In this document: positions 1 through 7,550 of the stretch, piece by piece | How the letters are laid out: each line of letters opens with the position of its first letter | Position numbering within the stretch: the first letter of the stretch is position 1 | NCBI GenBank assembly: GCA_002491225.1 | Contig: DKVN01000109.1 | Coordinates: 1,913 to 19,937 of the forward strand | DNA length: 18,025 nucleotides | Source: Faecalibacterium sp. UBA7177 | GTDB lineage: Bacteria > Bacillota > Clostridia > Oscillospirales > Ruminococcaceae | Reading direction: 5' to 3' | Notes under the pieces: model-generated | What the model was told of the DNA's origin: nothing | Database searches by the model: none | What the model saw: only the letters and a program-made list of their open reading frames with translations | Made by a program: the position numbers and the translations under genes

Positions 1-1353
1 AAGGCGGGCACCGTGTCGGGCCTGCAGGACAAAACCGCCTACGGCTATGTCAAAAAATACCTTGAGGAGCGGGGCAGGGTGGTCAACCGGGCCGAGGAGA
101 ACCGGCTCACGGTGGGCTGCACCGGGGTCAAGCGCACCACCGGGCAGCACCCGGGCGGTATGGTGGTGGTGCCGGACACCCTCGATATCAACGACTTCTG
201 CCCCATCCAGCACCCGGCCGACGACAAGGAAAAAGGGGTGCTGACCACCCACTTCGAGTTCAAGTACCTGCACGACACCCTCTTAAAGCTGGACGAGCTG
301 GGCCACGATGTGCCCACCATGTACAAGTACCTCGAGGAGATGACCGGCATCCCGATGGACGCGGTGCCGATGAACGACCCCAAGGTCATCAGCCTGCTCA
401 CCAGCACCGAGGCGCTGGGGGTGACCCCCGAGCAGATCGACAGCCAGACCGGCACCTTCGGCATCCCGGAGCTCGGCACCCCCTTTGTGCGGCAGATGCT
501 GCTGGAGGCGCAGCCCAGAAGCTTCAGCGACCTGGTGCAGATCTCGGGCCTCTCGCACGGCACCGACGTCTGGAACGGCAACGCCCAGGACCTCATCAAG
601 AGCGGCACCTGCACCATCTCGGAGGTGATCGGCTGCCGCGACAGCATCATGACCTACCTGCTGCACAAGGGGCTGGAGCCCAAGCTGGCCTTCAACATCA
701 TGGAGCTGACCCGCAAGGGCAAGGTGGCGAAAAACGGCTTCCCGCCCGGGGCCGAGGAGGCGATGAAGGCCTGCGGCGTGCCCGAGTGGTATATGGAGTC
801 CTGCCGCAAGATCAAGTATATGTTCCCCAAGGCGCACGCGGTGGCCTACCTGATCGCGGCCATCCGCATGATGTGGTTCAAGGTCTACCATCCGCAGGCC
901 TTTTACGCCACTTATTTTACGGTGCGGGGGGACGATATCGACTATGAGGCCGCGGTGGGCGGGGTGCGGGTGGCCCAGCAGCACCTGGCCCAGGTGAACG
1001 CCCGGCTCAAGGAGGAGAAAAAGGCCAAGGACGAGGACATTCAGGTGTCCCTGCAGCTGGTGAACGAGATGCTGGCCCGCGGGTACGAGTTTTTGCCCAT
1101 CGAGCTGGGCAAGAGCCGCGCCACCCGCTACACCCTCGAGGACGGCAGGGTGCGGCTGCCCTTCAGCGCCCTGAAGGGGGTGGGCGGCGCCGCCGCCGAC
1201 GCGCTGGAGCAGGCGACCTTTGCCGGGCAGCAGTACCTCTCGGTGGAGGAGCTGCAGCAGCAGAGCGGGGTGTCCAGCGCGGTGATGGAGGCCCTGCGGG
1301 ACGCCGGCGCGCTGGGGGATCTGCCGCTGACCAGCCAGGTGAGCTTTTTCTGA
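1..1353 (+). CDS. polC: DNA polymerase III alpha subunit, PolC type, C-terminal 450 residues (5' truncated by window edge)
   Basis: Replicative DNA polymerase of low-GC Gram-positives, acting at the replication fork with the beta clamp. The frame is open from base 1, before the first in-frame GTG at 13, so the gene enters the window already in progress; the exonuclease and most of the palm domain lie outside. Visible family blocks are TAYGYVKKYLEE near the start, the TTGQHPGGMVVVP block, the stretch DLVQISGLSHGTDVWNGNAQ, and FPKAHAVAYLIAAIRMMWFK, which is highly conserved in PolC and DnaE. The end of the protein (LKGVGGAAADAL then a VSSAVMEALRDAGALGDLP helix region) is the usual PolC tail, and the TGA at 1351 gives a normal C terminus. 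A strong terminator follows about 50 bp downstream. Identification as PolC rather than DnaE1 rests on the arrangement of these blocks and is secure. Confidence 0.97.
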   Translation, partial: KAGTVSGLQDKTAYGYVKKYLEERGRVVNRAEENRLTVGCTGVKRTTGQHPGGMVVVPDTLDINDFCPIQHPADDKEKGVLTTHFEFKYLHDTLLKLDELGHDVPTMYKYLEEMTGIPMDAVPMNDPKVISLLTSTEALGVTPEQIDSQTGTFGIPELGTPFVRQMLLEAQPRSFSDLVQISGLSHGTDVWNGNAQDLIKSGTCTISEVIGCRDSIMTYLLHKGLEPKLAFNIMELTRKGKVAKNGFPPGAEEAMKACGVPEWYMESCRKIKYMFPKAHAVAYLIAAIRMMWFKVYHPQAFYATYFTVRGDDIDYEAAVGGVRVAQQHLAQVNARLKEEKKAKDEDIQVSLQLVNEMLARGYEFLPIELGKSRATRYTLEDGRVRLPFSALKGVGGAAADALEQATFAGQQYLSVEELQQQSGVSSAVMEALRDAGALGDLPLTSQVSFF

Positions 1354-1405
1354 GAGGGCGCCCGGCGCGGCGGACAGCGCTGAAAAGATGGAAGAATGGA
1401 ACAGG

Positions 1406-1440
1406 GCAGCCCCGCGGCGGATGGCCGCGGGGCTGCTTTT
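1406..1440 (+). terminator. Rho-independent terminator of polC
   Basis: A perfect 12-bp stem, GCAGCCCCGCGG (1406-1417) with CCGCGGGGCTGC (1425-1436), has a 7-nt loop and is followed by TTTT. It sits 53 bp after the polC stop codon and before the convergent Mrr gene. Confidence 0.9.
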
Positions 1441-1499
1441 GTGTGGCAGAGCTTGACCGGCGAACCCTGCCGCCGCTGCAGGGCAGGGAAGCTGCCCGC

Positions 1500-2420
1500 T
1501 TATTCTTCCGCCTGATAAAACTCATCCAAAACGTAGGTTTTAACCGGCGTGATGTACAGCTCGTATTTGATGACCAGATTGACCAGATCGCTTCCATCGA
1601 TCAGGGTGATGGGCGAACCCTCCCGCGCGGCCTTCCTTGCGGAATTGGTAAACCTGCCGTTGGTGATGAACACGCCGTAATCGGCCTGATACTTGTTCAT
1701 TGCGCCCAGAAACTGGTTGATCTCCGGCTCCCGCACCGGGGCGACATTGTACCGCTTGCACTGGATCACAACCCTGGTTGTGCGGAAGTCGTTGCTGTCG
1801 GTGTGATAACCGTAGCCGTCGATCCCGCCGTCGTTGCTGATCTGAACGCCCTTTTCGGTAAACTCGACCCCCATGCGGTTCAGCAGGGCCCTTGAAAACG
1901 CCTCAAACTTTTTGGGGGTCATTTTGGCAATGGCCGCAAGCAGCTTTTCCTTAAAGCTGTCCTGAATCTTTTCTTCTTCCTGAAGATCCTCCTCCTGCGG
2001 GTCCTCTTCGCTGTCGGGCTGGCTTGCGCCCTTGCTCTTTTTGTTGCTCTGGCTCTGTTGTACCCAATGCGGTTTGGAGGCTTCGATGATCTCTTTTTCC
2101 ACATCAAGGGCATCCAGATCGAGGTAAATGCCCTTCTCGGTCAGGGTAATGGGGGAGGAGCGTGTGTAGTGGATCAACCCGGCAAAGAGAAGATCCTTGA
2201 GCGCGAAATTGAATTTGAAGTCAAATTCCTTATAGGTATTTCCGGTTTTTTGCGACTTCTTTTCCGTCTCGGCAAATTCCGCGATCTGATCGTCCAGATC
2301 GGTGATCCGGGCCTTGATCTCGGAGCGCTGCAGCTGGCCGCCGGCCTCCTGCAGAACCTTCAGAATCGGCTTGATCAGACAGGCGACCTTTCCATCGGCA
2401 GAGAGCTGTTGGATGTTCAT
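1500..2420 (-). CDS. mrr: Mrr-family type IV restriction endonuclease (306 aa)
   Basis: Likely a modification-dependent DNA endonuclease defending against methylated foreign DNA. Residues 1-110 resemble the winged-helix Mrr N-terminal domain. Residues 125-155 are a charged, acidic linker. Residues 165-290 form the Mrr catalytic domain: FEAFSRALLNRMGVEF, then NDGGIDGYG (Asp201), VVIQCKRYN (Gln220 and Lys222 of the D-QxK nuclease motif), and YGVFITNGRFTNSARKAA. All expected active-site residues are present and the length matches the family. The ATG at 2420 is preceded by a perfect AAGGAGG (2429-2435) and a consensus-like promoter, so the gene looks intact. It uses many more AAA, TTT and ATT codons than its neighbours and appears recently acquired. 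No methyltransferase or specificity gene is adjacent, which fits a stand-alone type IV enzyme. Substrate preference cannot be read from the sequence. Confidence 0.9.
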   Translation of the reverse strand: MNIQQLSADGKVACLIKPILKVLQEAGGQLQRSEIKARITDLDDQIAEFAETEKKSQKTGNTYKEFDFKFNFALKDLLFAGLIHYTRSSPITLTEKGIYLDLDALDVEKEIIEASKPHWVQQSQSNKKSKGASQPDSEEDPQEEDLQEEEKIQDSFKEKLLAAIAKMTPKKFEAFSRALLNRMGVEFTEKGVQISNDGGIDGYGYHTDSNDFRTTRVVIQCKRYNVAPVREPEINQFLGAMNKYQADYGVFITNGRFTNSARKAAREGSPITLIDGSDLVNLVIKYELYITPVKTYVLDEFYQAEE

Positions 2421-2455
2421 GGCTGCGGCCTCCTTATTGGGAGATATTCAAACCT

Positions 2456-2484
2456 ATTATAACGCATCCCGGACTGGATTGCGA
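2456..2484 (-). promoter_or_regulatory. Promoter of the mrr gene
   Basis: Read on the minus strand there is a perfect -10 TATAAT (2456-2461) and a weak -35 TCGCAA (2479-2484) with a 17-bp spacer. The start codon lies about 35 bp downstream of the -10. Confidence 0.65.
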
Positions 2485-2570
2485 CGACTTTTTTCGCAGG
2501 CAGGGCGCCCCGCCCTTAACTGCCCCGCGTATGCCGCTCGGCGTGGGCGCATATCCTTGCAATAGCGGCC

Positions 2571-2602
2571 TTGTGGGCCGCGGGGAATCTCCTATTATAG
2601 GA
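2571..2602 (+). promoter_or_regulatory. Candidate promoter of the AlsT-type symporter, with a palindrome over the -10
   Basis: TTGTGG (2571-2576) and TATTAT (2593-2598) are 16 bp apart, and transcription from here would begin just before the ribosome binding site. The -10 lies inside the 13-nt palindrome TCCTATTATAGGA (2590-2602), which could be an operator. The 9-mer CCTATTATA also occurs at 2453-2461 over the mrr -10, so both divergent promoters carry it. Confidence 0.45.
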
Positions 2603-2629
2603 AAGGGGATGCCGGGGGGAGGGCGTGCG

Positions 2630-4159
2630 ATGGAGTGGGTTGTGCGGCTGGTGCATCGGGTCAGCGGGGTGGTGTTTGGGCCTGCGACCCTGCTGCTTTT
2701 GCTCGGCACCGGGGTCTGGCTGACCCTGCGCAGCGGGTTTTTTCAGTTTCGGCGGCCGGGGCTCTGGCTGGGGCGCACCTGTCTGGCCGCGCTGGGCGGG
2801 CCGCGCGGGAAGCGGACGGAACAGGCGGCCCCAAAGGCCCCGCGCGAGGCGGGCAGCATCTCTCCCTTTGAGGCGATGTGCACCGCGCTGGCGGGCACCA
2901 TCGGCACCGGCAACATTGCCGGGGTGGCCACCGCGCTGGCGGCGGGCGGGCCGGGGGCGATCTTCTGGATGTGGCTCTCGGCCCTGTTTGGCGCGATGAC
3001 CAGCTTTGCCGAAAACACCCTCGGCGGGCTCTACCGCTGGCGCACCGAACAGGGCGAATGGGTGGGCGGGCCGATGGTCTATCTGCAGCGGGGGCTGGGC
3101 AGCCGGGCGCTGGCGCGGCTGTTCGCCCTGTTTGCACTGCTGGCCTCCTGCGGCATGGGCAACCTCTCGCAGGCCAACGCGATCGCGAGCGCCGTCGAGG
3201 CCGCGGCGGGGGTGCCGAGGCTTGCCACCGGGCTGGTGCTGGCGGGGCTGACCGGCCTGGTGCTGGCGGGCGGGGTGCAGCGGATGGCACGGGTGGCCGC
3301 CCGGCTGGTGCCGCTGATGGCGGCGCTCTACCTTGGGGGCAGCGCCGCGGTGCTGGCCGCCAACGCCGAACAGCTGCCCGCCGCCTTTGCCGCCATCCTC
3401 CGGGGCGCGTTTGATCTGCGGGCGGGGCTGGGCGGCGTGGCCGGGTACGGGGTGCTAACGGCGCTGCGCAGCGGCATGGCGCGGGGGGTATTTTCCAACG
3501 AGGCGGGGCTGGGCTCCTCGGTGCTGGCCCACGCCGCGGCAAACGAGCGCGAGCCCGCCGTGCTGGGCATGTGGGGCATGTTTGAGGTGCTCACCGACAC
3601 CCTCGTCGTCTGCACCCTCACCGCGCTGGTGATCCTCACCTCGGGGGTGTACGACCCGCGGCTCTACGCCATGGCCCGCGGCACCGACCTCTTTGGCCTG
3701 CTGGCGGGCGGCGCGGTGATGACCGGCAACGCCTTCGCCTCGGTGCTGGGGCAGCCGGGGCGGCAGTTAGTGGCGCTCTCGCTGGCCCTGTTTGCCTTTT
3801 CGAGCATCCTCTGCTGGAGCCAGTACGGCGAGCGCTGCCTGCGCTACCTCTGGGGCGGGCGGGGGGTGCGGGGCTACCGGGTGCTCTTTGCGGCATCGGC
3901 GGTGCTGGGCAGCGGGCTCGAATTGCAGTTAGTGTGGGAGCTGGCCGACATCTGCAACGGGCTGATGGCCCTGCCGAACCTGGCCGCCCTCTGGCTGCTG
4001 GGCGGCCAGGCGCTGCGGGAGCTGCGGCGGTACCGGGAGAGGGCGGGGGATACCGCGGCGGGAGCCGCCGTGCCGGGAGCGAAAATGCGCGACAGGAACG
4101 CACCCGCCGCCTCACCGCCCGGCTCACAAAAGCGCCCCCGCGGCTCCAAGTCCGCATAA
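2630..4159 (+). CDS. Sodium:alanine/glycine symporter, AgcS/AlsT family (509 aa)
   Basis: Multi-pass membrane protein importing alanine, glycine or glutamine with sodium. The start at 2630 (MEWVVRLVHRV) is chosen because GGGGGGAGGG lies about 6-9 nt upstream and because the next residues, GPATLLLLLGTGVWLTLRSGFFQFR, match the usual N terminus; an upstream in-frame ATG at 2531 precedes the likely promoter and lacks such a site. Residues 89-121 carry the family hallmark, with IGTGNIAGVATALAAGGPG followed by the GGPGAIFWMW signature. Further conserved blocks are FAENTLGG, GGPMVYL near 147, FSNEAGLGSS and WGMFEVLTDT. Hydrophobic segments run through to about residue 465. The last 45 residues are a basic, proline- and alanine-rich tail that the family does not need. 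The gene stands alone between promoters. Family assignment is firm; the substrate is not determined. Confidence 0.94.
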   Translation: MEWVVRLVHRVSGVVFGPATLLLLLGTGVWLTLRSGFFQFRRPGLWLGRTCLAALGGPRGKRTEQAAPKAPREAGSISPFEAMCTALAGTIGTGNIAGVATALAAGGPGAIFWMWLSALFGAMTSFAENTLGGLYRWRTEQGEWVGGPMVYLQRGLGSRALARLFALFALLASCGMGNLSQANAIASAVEAAAGVPRLATGLVLAGLTGLVLAGGVQRMARVAARLVPLMAALYLGGSAAVLAANAEQLPAAFAAILRGAFDLRAGLGGVAGYGVLTALRSGMARGVFSNEAGLGSSVLAHAAANEREPAVLGMWGMFEVLTDTLVVCTLTALVILTSGVYDPRLYAMARGTDLFGLLAGGAVMTGNAFASVLGQPGRQLVALSLALFAFSSILCWSQYGERCLRYLWGGRGVRGYRVLFAASAVLGSGLELQLVWELADICNGLMALPNLAALWLLGGQALRELRRYRERAGDTAAGAAVPGAKMRDRNAPAASPPGSQKRPRGSKSA

Positions 4160-4240
4160 ATCCAGCCACAAGGCGCAAAATTTGTGCATATTCCATGGTT
4201 TCTCGCCAAAACAGTGACAGAATATGTAACCGCGCGCAGG

Positions 4241-4269
4241 TTGTTTTGCCTTTGGCCCTGTGCTATACT
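4241..4269 (+). promoter_or_regulatory. Promoter of the TrpX-type lipoprotein gene
   Basis: TTGTTT (4241-4246), a 17-bp spacer and TATACT (4264-4269) preceded by TGC form an extended -10 promoter. The expected transcript has a leader of about 95 nt. Confidence 0.65.
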
Positions 4270-4275
4270 TTATCC

Positions 4276-4370
4276 TGTTAAATTGCACCTGATCGAATGC
4301 AGGCGCGGTTTGAGACCCGCGGCGCGCTGTGATAGAGGCAGCGTGCCTTAGCGGAAACAGGAGGGAAACC
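4276..4370 (+). promoter_or_regulatory. GC-rich 5' leader of the ABC importer transcript, no known riboswitch class
   Basis: The leader contains a CGCGG/CCGCG hairpin (4304-4308 with 4317-4321) and a small perfect hairpin AGGCA-GCG-TGCCT (4336-4348) just ahead of the AGGAGG ribosome binding site (4359-4364). I could not fit it to a T-box, lysine, TPP or SAM riboswitch. It may simply be an untranslated leader. Confidence 0.35.
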
Positions 4371-5381
4371 ATGAAAAAGATCATTTCCATCATGCTGGCG
4401 CTCTGCCTGGCCGCGGCCCTTGTGGGCTGCGGCGGCGGGGCCAGCAGCACCCCGGCCGCAAGCACCCCCGCGGGCGAGCCCGCCGAGGGCGCGCCCGCCG
4501 ACGGCGCGAGCTACACGGTGGGCATCTGCCAGCTGGTGCAGCACGACGCGCTGGACGCCGCCACCGAGGGCTTCAAGGACGCTTTGACCGAGGCGCTGGG
4601 CAGCGCCGTCACCTTTGACGAGCAGAACGCCTCGGGCGACGCGCCCACCTGCACCACCATCGTCAACGGCTTTGTGTCGGGCGGGGTCGACCTGATCCTC
4701 GCCAACGCCACCTCGCCGCTGCAGGCCGCGGCGGCGGCCACCTCCGAGATCCCGATCCTCGGCACCTCGGTGACCGACTACGCCACCGCCCTTGAGATCG
4801 AGGGCTGGACCGGCACGGTCGGCGGCAACATCTCCGGCACCTCTGACCTCGCGCCGCTCGACCAGCAGGCCGAGATGCTGCACGAGATGTTCCCGGACGC
4901 CAGGACGGTCGGGCTGATCTACTGCTCGGGCGAGCCCAACTCGGTCTACCAGATCGAGGTGGTCGAGGCGGCGCTGCAGGGCATGGGCTACACCTGCGAG
5001 CGGTTCGCCTTTACCGATTCCAACGACATCGGCTCGGTGGTGCAGTCGGCCTGCGACGCGTCGGACGTGCTGTATGTGCCCACCGACAACACTGCCGCCA
5101 ACAACACCGAGGCCATCGCCAACGTGGTCATCCCGGCCAAGGTGCCGGTGATCGCGGGCGAGGAGGGCATCTGCAAGGGCTGCGGCGTGGCCACCCTCTC
5201 GATCAGCTATTATGACCTCGGCTACACCACCGGCCAGATGGCCGCCAAAATCCTGACCGGCGAGGCCGACATTGCCACCATGCCGGTGGAGTACGCCCCC
5301 GAGGTGACCCAGAAGTACAACGCCGAGATGTGCCAGCAGCTGGGCATCACCCCGCCGGAGGGCTACGAGGCCATCGGCTGA
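4371..5381 (+). CDS. ABC importer substrate-binding lipoprotein, TrpX-like (336 aa)
   Basis: Lipid-anchored extracellular receptor for the permease and ATPase encoded downstream. The ATG at 4371 follows AGGAGG with a 6-nt gap and starts a typical lipoprotein signal peptide, MKKIISIMLALCLAAALVGC, with lipobox LVGC and Cys20 as the lipidated residue; earlier in-frame starts lack this. A short Ser/Thr/Pro/Ala-rich linker (about 21-45) precedes the mature domain. The domain opens with YTVGICQLVQHDALDAATEG and includes LILANATSPLQAAAAAT, IPILGTSVTDYATAL, VGLIYCSGEPNS and VLYVPTDNTAANNTEAIANV, matching the ABC_sub_bind family (PF04392) of TrpX proteins. Known members bind aromatic amino acids, but substrate cannot be assigned from sequence alone. 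The gene has its own terminator, so it may be expressed more strongly than the rest of the operon. Confidence 0.93.
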   Translation: MKKIISIMLALCLAAALVGCGGGASSTPAASTPAGEPAEGAPADGASYTVGICQLVQHDALDAATEGFKDALTEALGSAVTFDEQNASGDAPTCTTIVNGFVSGGVDLILANATSPLQAAAAATSEIPILGTSVTDYATALEIEGWTGTVGGNISGTSDLAPLDQQAEMLHEMFPDARTVGLIYCSGEPNSVYQIEVVEAALQGMGYTCERFAFTDSNDIGSVVQSACDASDVLYVPTDNTAANNTEAIANVVIPAKVPVIAGEEGICKGCGVATLSISYYDLGYTTGQMAAKILTGEADIATMPVEYAPEVTQKYNAEMCQQLGITPPEGYEAIG

Positions 5382-5410
5382 GGGCGAAACGGATAAAAGC
5401 AAAAAACATC

Positions 5411-5451
5411 AAAAAGCAGCGAAGAAGGGCTTTCCTTTTTCGCTGCTTTTT
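5411..5451 (+). terminator. Terminator between binding-protein and permease genes
   Basis: A nearly perfect 18-bp stem pairs 5411-5428 with 5434-5451 around a 5-nt loop, with one G-U pair. The core GCAGCGAA pairs with TTCGCTGC and is flanked by A5 and T5, so it can act in both orientations. It likely ends most transcripts after the lipoprotein gene. Confidence 0.88.
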
Positions 5452-5459
5452 GCTATACT
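5431..5459 (+). promoter_or_regulatory. Internal promoter of the permease-ATPase pair, overlapping the terminator
   Basis: TGC followed by TATACT (5454-5459) is an extended -10 identical to the one before the lipoprotein gene. The -35 position 17 bp upstream (TTTCCT, 5431-5436) falls inside the terminator stem and is poor, as extended -10 promoters allow. Confidence 0.5.
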
Positions 5460-5472
5460 GATATGGATTATG

Positions 5473-5586
5473 GCCCGGCGCGCCCAAAAGCGGAGCGCCG
5501 GGCGGACAATACGGACCTGCCCCCAATGGCAACGCCGCTGGCAAAACCGCTGGGCACCGATTTTGAATTGGGGGGCAGGCAGGAGG
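5473..5586 (+). promoter_or_regulatory. Structured leader of the permease mRNA
   Basis: Two helices are visible. A 9-bp hairpin pairs GCCCGGCGC (5473-5481) with GCGCCGGGC (5495-5503). A longer-range stem pairs CCTGCCCCCAAT (5516-5527) with a matching arm at 5567-5579, leaving one bulged G. The second arm ends one base before the AGGAGG (5581-5586), so folding could affect ribosome access. No known riboswitch class was recognised. Confidence 0.4.
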
Positions 5587-5595
5587 GGAATGGGT

Positions 5596-6540
5596 ATGCA
5601 GTTTTTCGTCTCGCTGCTCAATTCGATGCCCGGGGCCGTCGCCCAGGGCATGATCTGGGGCGTGATGGCGGTGGGGGTGTACATCACCTTCCGGGTGCTG
5701 GACGTGGCCGATCTGACGGTGGACGGCTCGCTGGCCACCGGCGGCGCGGTCTGCGTGATGCTGATGCGCGCCGGGTGGAACGGCTGGGCCGCCGTCCTCT
5801 GCGCCTTTCTGGCCGGGATGCTGGCCGGGCTGGTCACCGGGGTGTTCCACACCGCCTGCGGCATCCCGGCGATCCTGGCCGGCATCCTCACCCAGCTGGC
5901 GCTCTACTCGGTCAACCTGCGGATCATGGGCTTCGGCACCGGCTCGGGCAAGGCAAATCAGGCCATCAGCGTGGACAAGTACCCGCTGCTGGTCTCGCAG
6001 CGGTATGTGCGGGACCTCAGCATCCAAAACCCGCTGCTGCTGATGCTGGTGCTGCTGGCCGCGGTGATCGGGCTGCTCTACTGGTTCTTCGGCACCGAGC
6101 GGGGCTGCTCGCTGCGGGCCACCGGGGCCAATCAACAGATGGCGCGGGCGCAGGGCATCAACACCAATGTCGACCTCGTGCTGGGGCTGATGCTCTCGAA
6201 CGGGCTGGTCGCCTTTTCGGGCGGGCTGCTGGCCCAGTACCAGGGCGCGAGCGACATCAACATGGGCCGCGGTGCGATCGTCATCGGCCTCGCGGCGGTG
6301 ATCATCGGCGAGGTGATCTTCGGCAGGGTGTTCCGCAACTTTGCGCTCAAGCTCACGGCGGTCTGCATCGGGGCGGTGATCTACTATCTGGTCATTCAGG
6401 TGGTGCTGCGCATGGGCCTCAACACCGACGACCTCAAGCTGCTGACGGCGCTGGTGGTGGCGTTCTTTTTGGCGGTGCCGCACTTCCACGCAAAAATGCG
6501 CAGCAAGGCGCAGAAACAGGGGGGCAATGGCAATGGCTGA
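5596..6540 (+). CDS. ABC importer permease, TrpY-like / BPD_transp_2 family (314 aa)
   Basis: Inner-membrane channel subunit working with the preceding lipoprotein and following ATPase. The ATG at 5596 lies 9 nt after AGGAGG; the ATG at 5590 is only 3 nt away and less likely, and upstream extensions would encode an Arg/Trp-rich non-membrane stretch. The protein begins MQFFVSLLNSMPGAVAQGM and has about eight or nine hydrophobic segments. Family hallmarks include ITFRVLDVADLTVDGSLATGG near residue 30, GIPAILAGILTQLALYSVNLRIMG near 95, the ERGCSLRATGANQQMARAQGI cytoplasmic block near 175-195, and LVAFSGGLLAQYQGASDINMG, all typical of the permeases that partner PF04392 binding proteins. The gene ends 8 bp inside the ATPase gene, indicating translational coupling. 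The C-terminal tail is basic (KMRSKAQKQ). Confidence 0.93.
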   Translation: MQFFVSLLNSMPGAVAQGMIWGVMAVGVYITFRVLDVADLTVDGSLATGGAVCVMLMRAGWNGWAAVLCAFLAGMLAGLVTGVFHTACGIPAILAGILTQLALYSVNLRIMGFGTGSGKANQAISVDKYPLLVSQRYVRDLSIQNPLLLMLVLLAAVIGLLYWFFGTERGCSLRATGANQQMARAQGINTNVDLVLGLMLSNGLVAFSGGLLAQYQGASDINMGRGAIVIGLAAVIIGEVIFGRVFRNFALKLTAVCIGAVIYYLVIQVVLRMGLNTDDLKLLTALVVAFFLAVPHFHAKMRSKAQKQGGNGNG

Positions 6541-7345
6541 ACAACGCGCGATGCTCGAGATCAAAAATGCCCGCAAGGTGTTCAACCCCGGCACGGTCAA
6601 CGAGAAGGTCGCGCTGGACGGGCTCTGCCTGACCCTGCGCGAGGGGGATTTCGTCACCGTGATCGGCGGCAACGGCGCGGGCAAATCCACCATGCTCAAC
6701 GCGGTGTCCGGCGTCTGGCCGCTGGACGGCGGCCAGCTGCTGATCGACGGCAAGGACGTGACGCGGCTGCCGGAGTACCAGCGGGCGGCTTTCCTCGGCC
6801 GGGTGTTTCAGGATCCGATGATCGGTACCGCCGCCACCATGGGCATCGAGGAGAACATGGCCCTGGCCTACCGCCGGGGGGCCCACAGGGGCCTTGCCTG
6901 GAGCATCACCGCCGAGGAGCGGGAGCTCTACCGCCAGAAGCTGGCCAGCCTCGGCCTCGGCCTCGAGGACCGCATGACCACCAAGGTGGGGCTGCTCTCG
7001 GGCGGGCAGCGGCAGGCGATCACCCTCTTGATGGCCACCCTGAAAAAGCCCAAGCTCCTGCTGCTGGACGAGCACACCGCCGCACTCGACCCCAAGACCG
7101 CCGCCAAGGTGCTGGCCATCTCGGATCAGATCGTGCGGGAAGAAAACCTCACCACCATGATGATCACCCACAACATGAAGGACGCCATCAAGTACGGCAA
7201 CCGGCTGATCATGATGCACGAGGGGCATATCATCTACGACGTGCAGGGCGAGGAGAAGAAGAACCTGCATGTCTCGGATCTGCTGGCCAAGTTTGAGCAG
7301 GCCAGCAGCGGCGAGTTCGCCAACGACCGGATGCTGCTGGCCTGA
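6533..7345 (+). CDS. ABC importer ATP-binding protein, TrpZ-like (270 aa)
   Basis: Cytoplasmic ATPase powering the importer. All nucleotide-binding motifs are intact: Walker A GGNGAGKST (45-53), Q-loop Gln93 in VFQDP, signature LSGGQ (155-159), Walker B LLLLDE (175-180), and the switch His213 in ITHNM. The 270-residue length and the LFNPGTVNE-like start (here VFNPGTVNEKVALDGL) are typical of the ATPases paired with TrpX-type systems. Two ATGs are possible, 6527 and 6533; 6533 is preferred because the AGGGGGG site (6518-6524) is 8 nt away rather than 2. The start overlaps the permease stop codon, and a strong terminator follows, so this is the last gene of the importer operon. Confidence 0.95.
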   Translation: MAEQRAMLEIKNARKVFNPGTVNEKVALDGLCLTLREGDFVTVIGGNGAGKSTMLNAVSGVWPLDGGQLLIDGKDVTRLPEYQRAAFLGRVFQDPMIGTAATMGIEENMALAYRRGAHRGLAWSITAEERELYRQKLASLGLGLEDRMTTKVGLLSGGQRQAITLLMATLKKPKLLLLDEHTAALDPKTAAKVLAISDQIVREENLTTMMITHNMKDAIKYGNRLIMMHEGHIIYDVQGEEKKNLHVSDLLAKFEQASSGEFANDRMLLA

Positions 7346-7397
7346 GAAGGGCGGCAAAGACGGCAAGGGCGGGCGCGAAAAAAACACAAGACACCGG

Positions 7398-7428
7398 CGC
7401 GGGGCGGCTGAGGCTGCCCCGCGTTTTT
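7398..7428 (+). terminator. Rho-independent terminator of the ABC importer operon
   Basis: CGCGGGGC (7398-7405) pairs with GCCCCGCG (7416-7423), extended inward by GGC/GCT around a TGAG loop, and is followed by TTTTT (7424-7428). Confidence 0.88.
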
Positions 7429-7550
7429 CTGTCTGCGGCACAGTCCGCGCGGGCGGCTGGCGACGGACGGATGGCGGGCCGCGCCCTTGCTGCCCTACAC
7501 AAACGGCAACCGGCGCAAATCTGAATTTTTTGCGAAAACCGGCCGGGCGA

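Noticed and set aside
1464..1497. Terminator for the mrr gene on the minus strand
   Set aside because: Two 6-bp hairpins exist here, but neither is followed by a T-tract on the minus strand; the polC terminator nearby is also not flanked by a suitable tract in that direction.
1500..2420. Complete restriction-modification system
   Set aside because: Only the nuclease is present; neighbouring genes are polC and a transporter, so no methyltransferase or specificity subunit supports this.
4283..4350. Riboswitch-like words in the importer leader (ACCTGAT as in TPP, GATAGAGG as in lysine riboswitches)
   Set aside because: The other conserved blocks of these classes are missing or in the wrong order, and the leader of about 95 nt is too short for a lysine riboswitch.
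5347..6753. A 468-codon minus-strand open frame opposite the ABC permease
   Set aside because: His/Arg/Gln-rich, no family resemblance, and fully antisense to the permease and its flanks.
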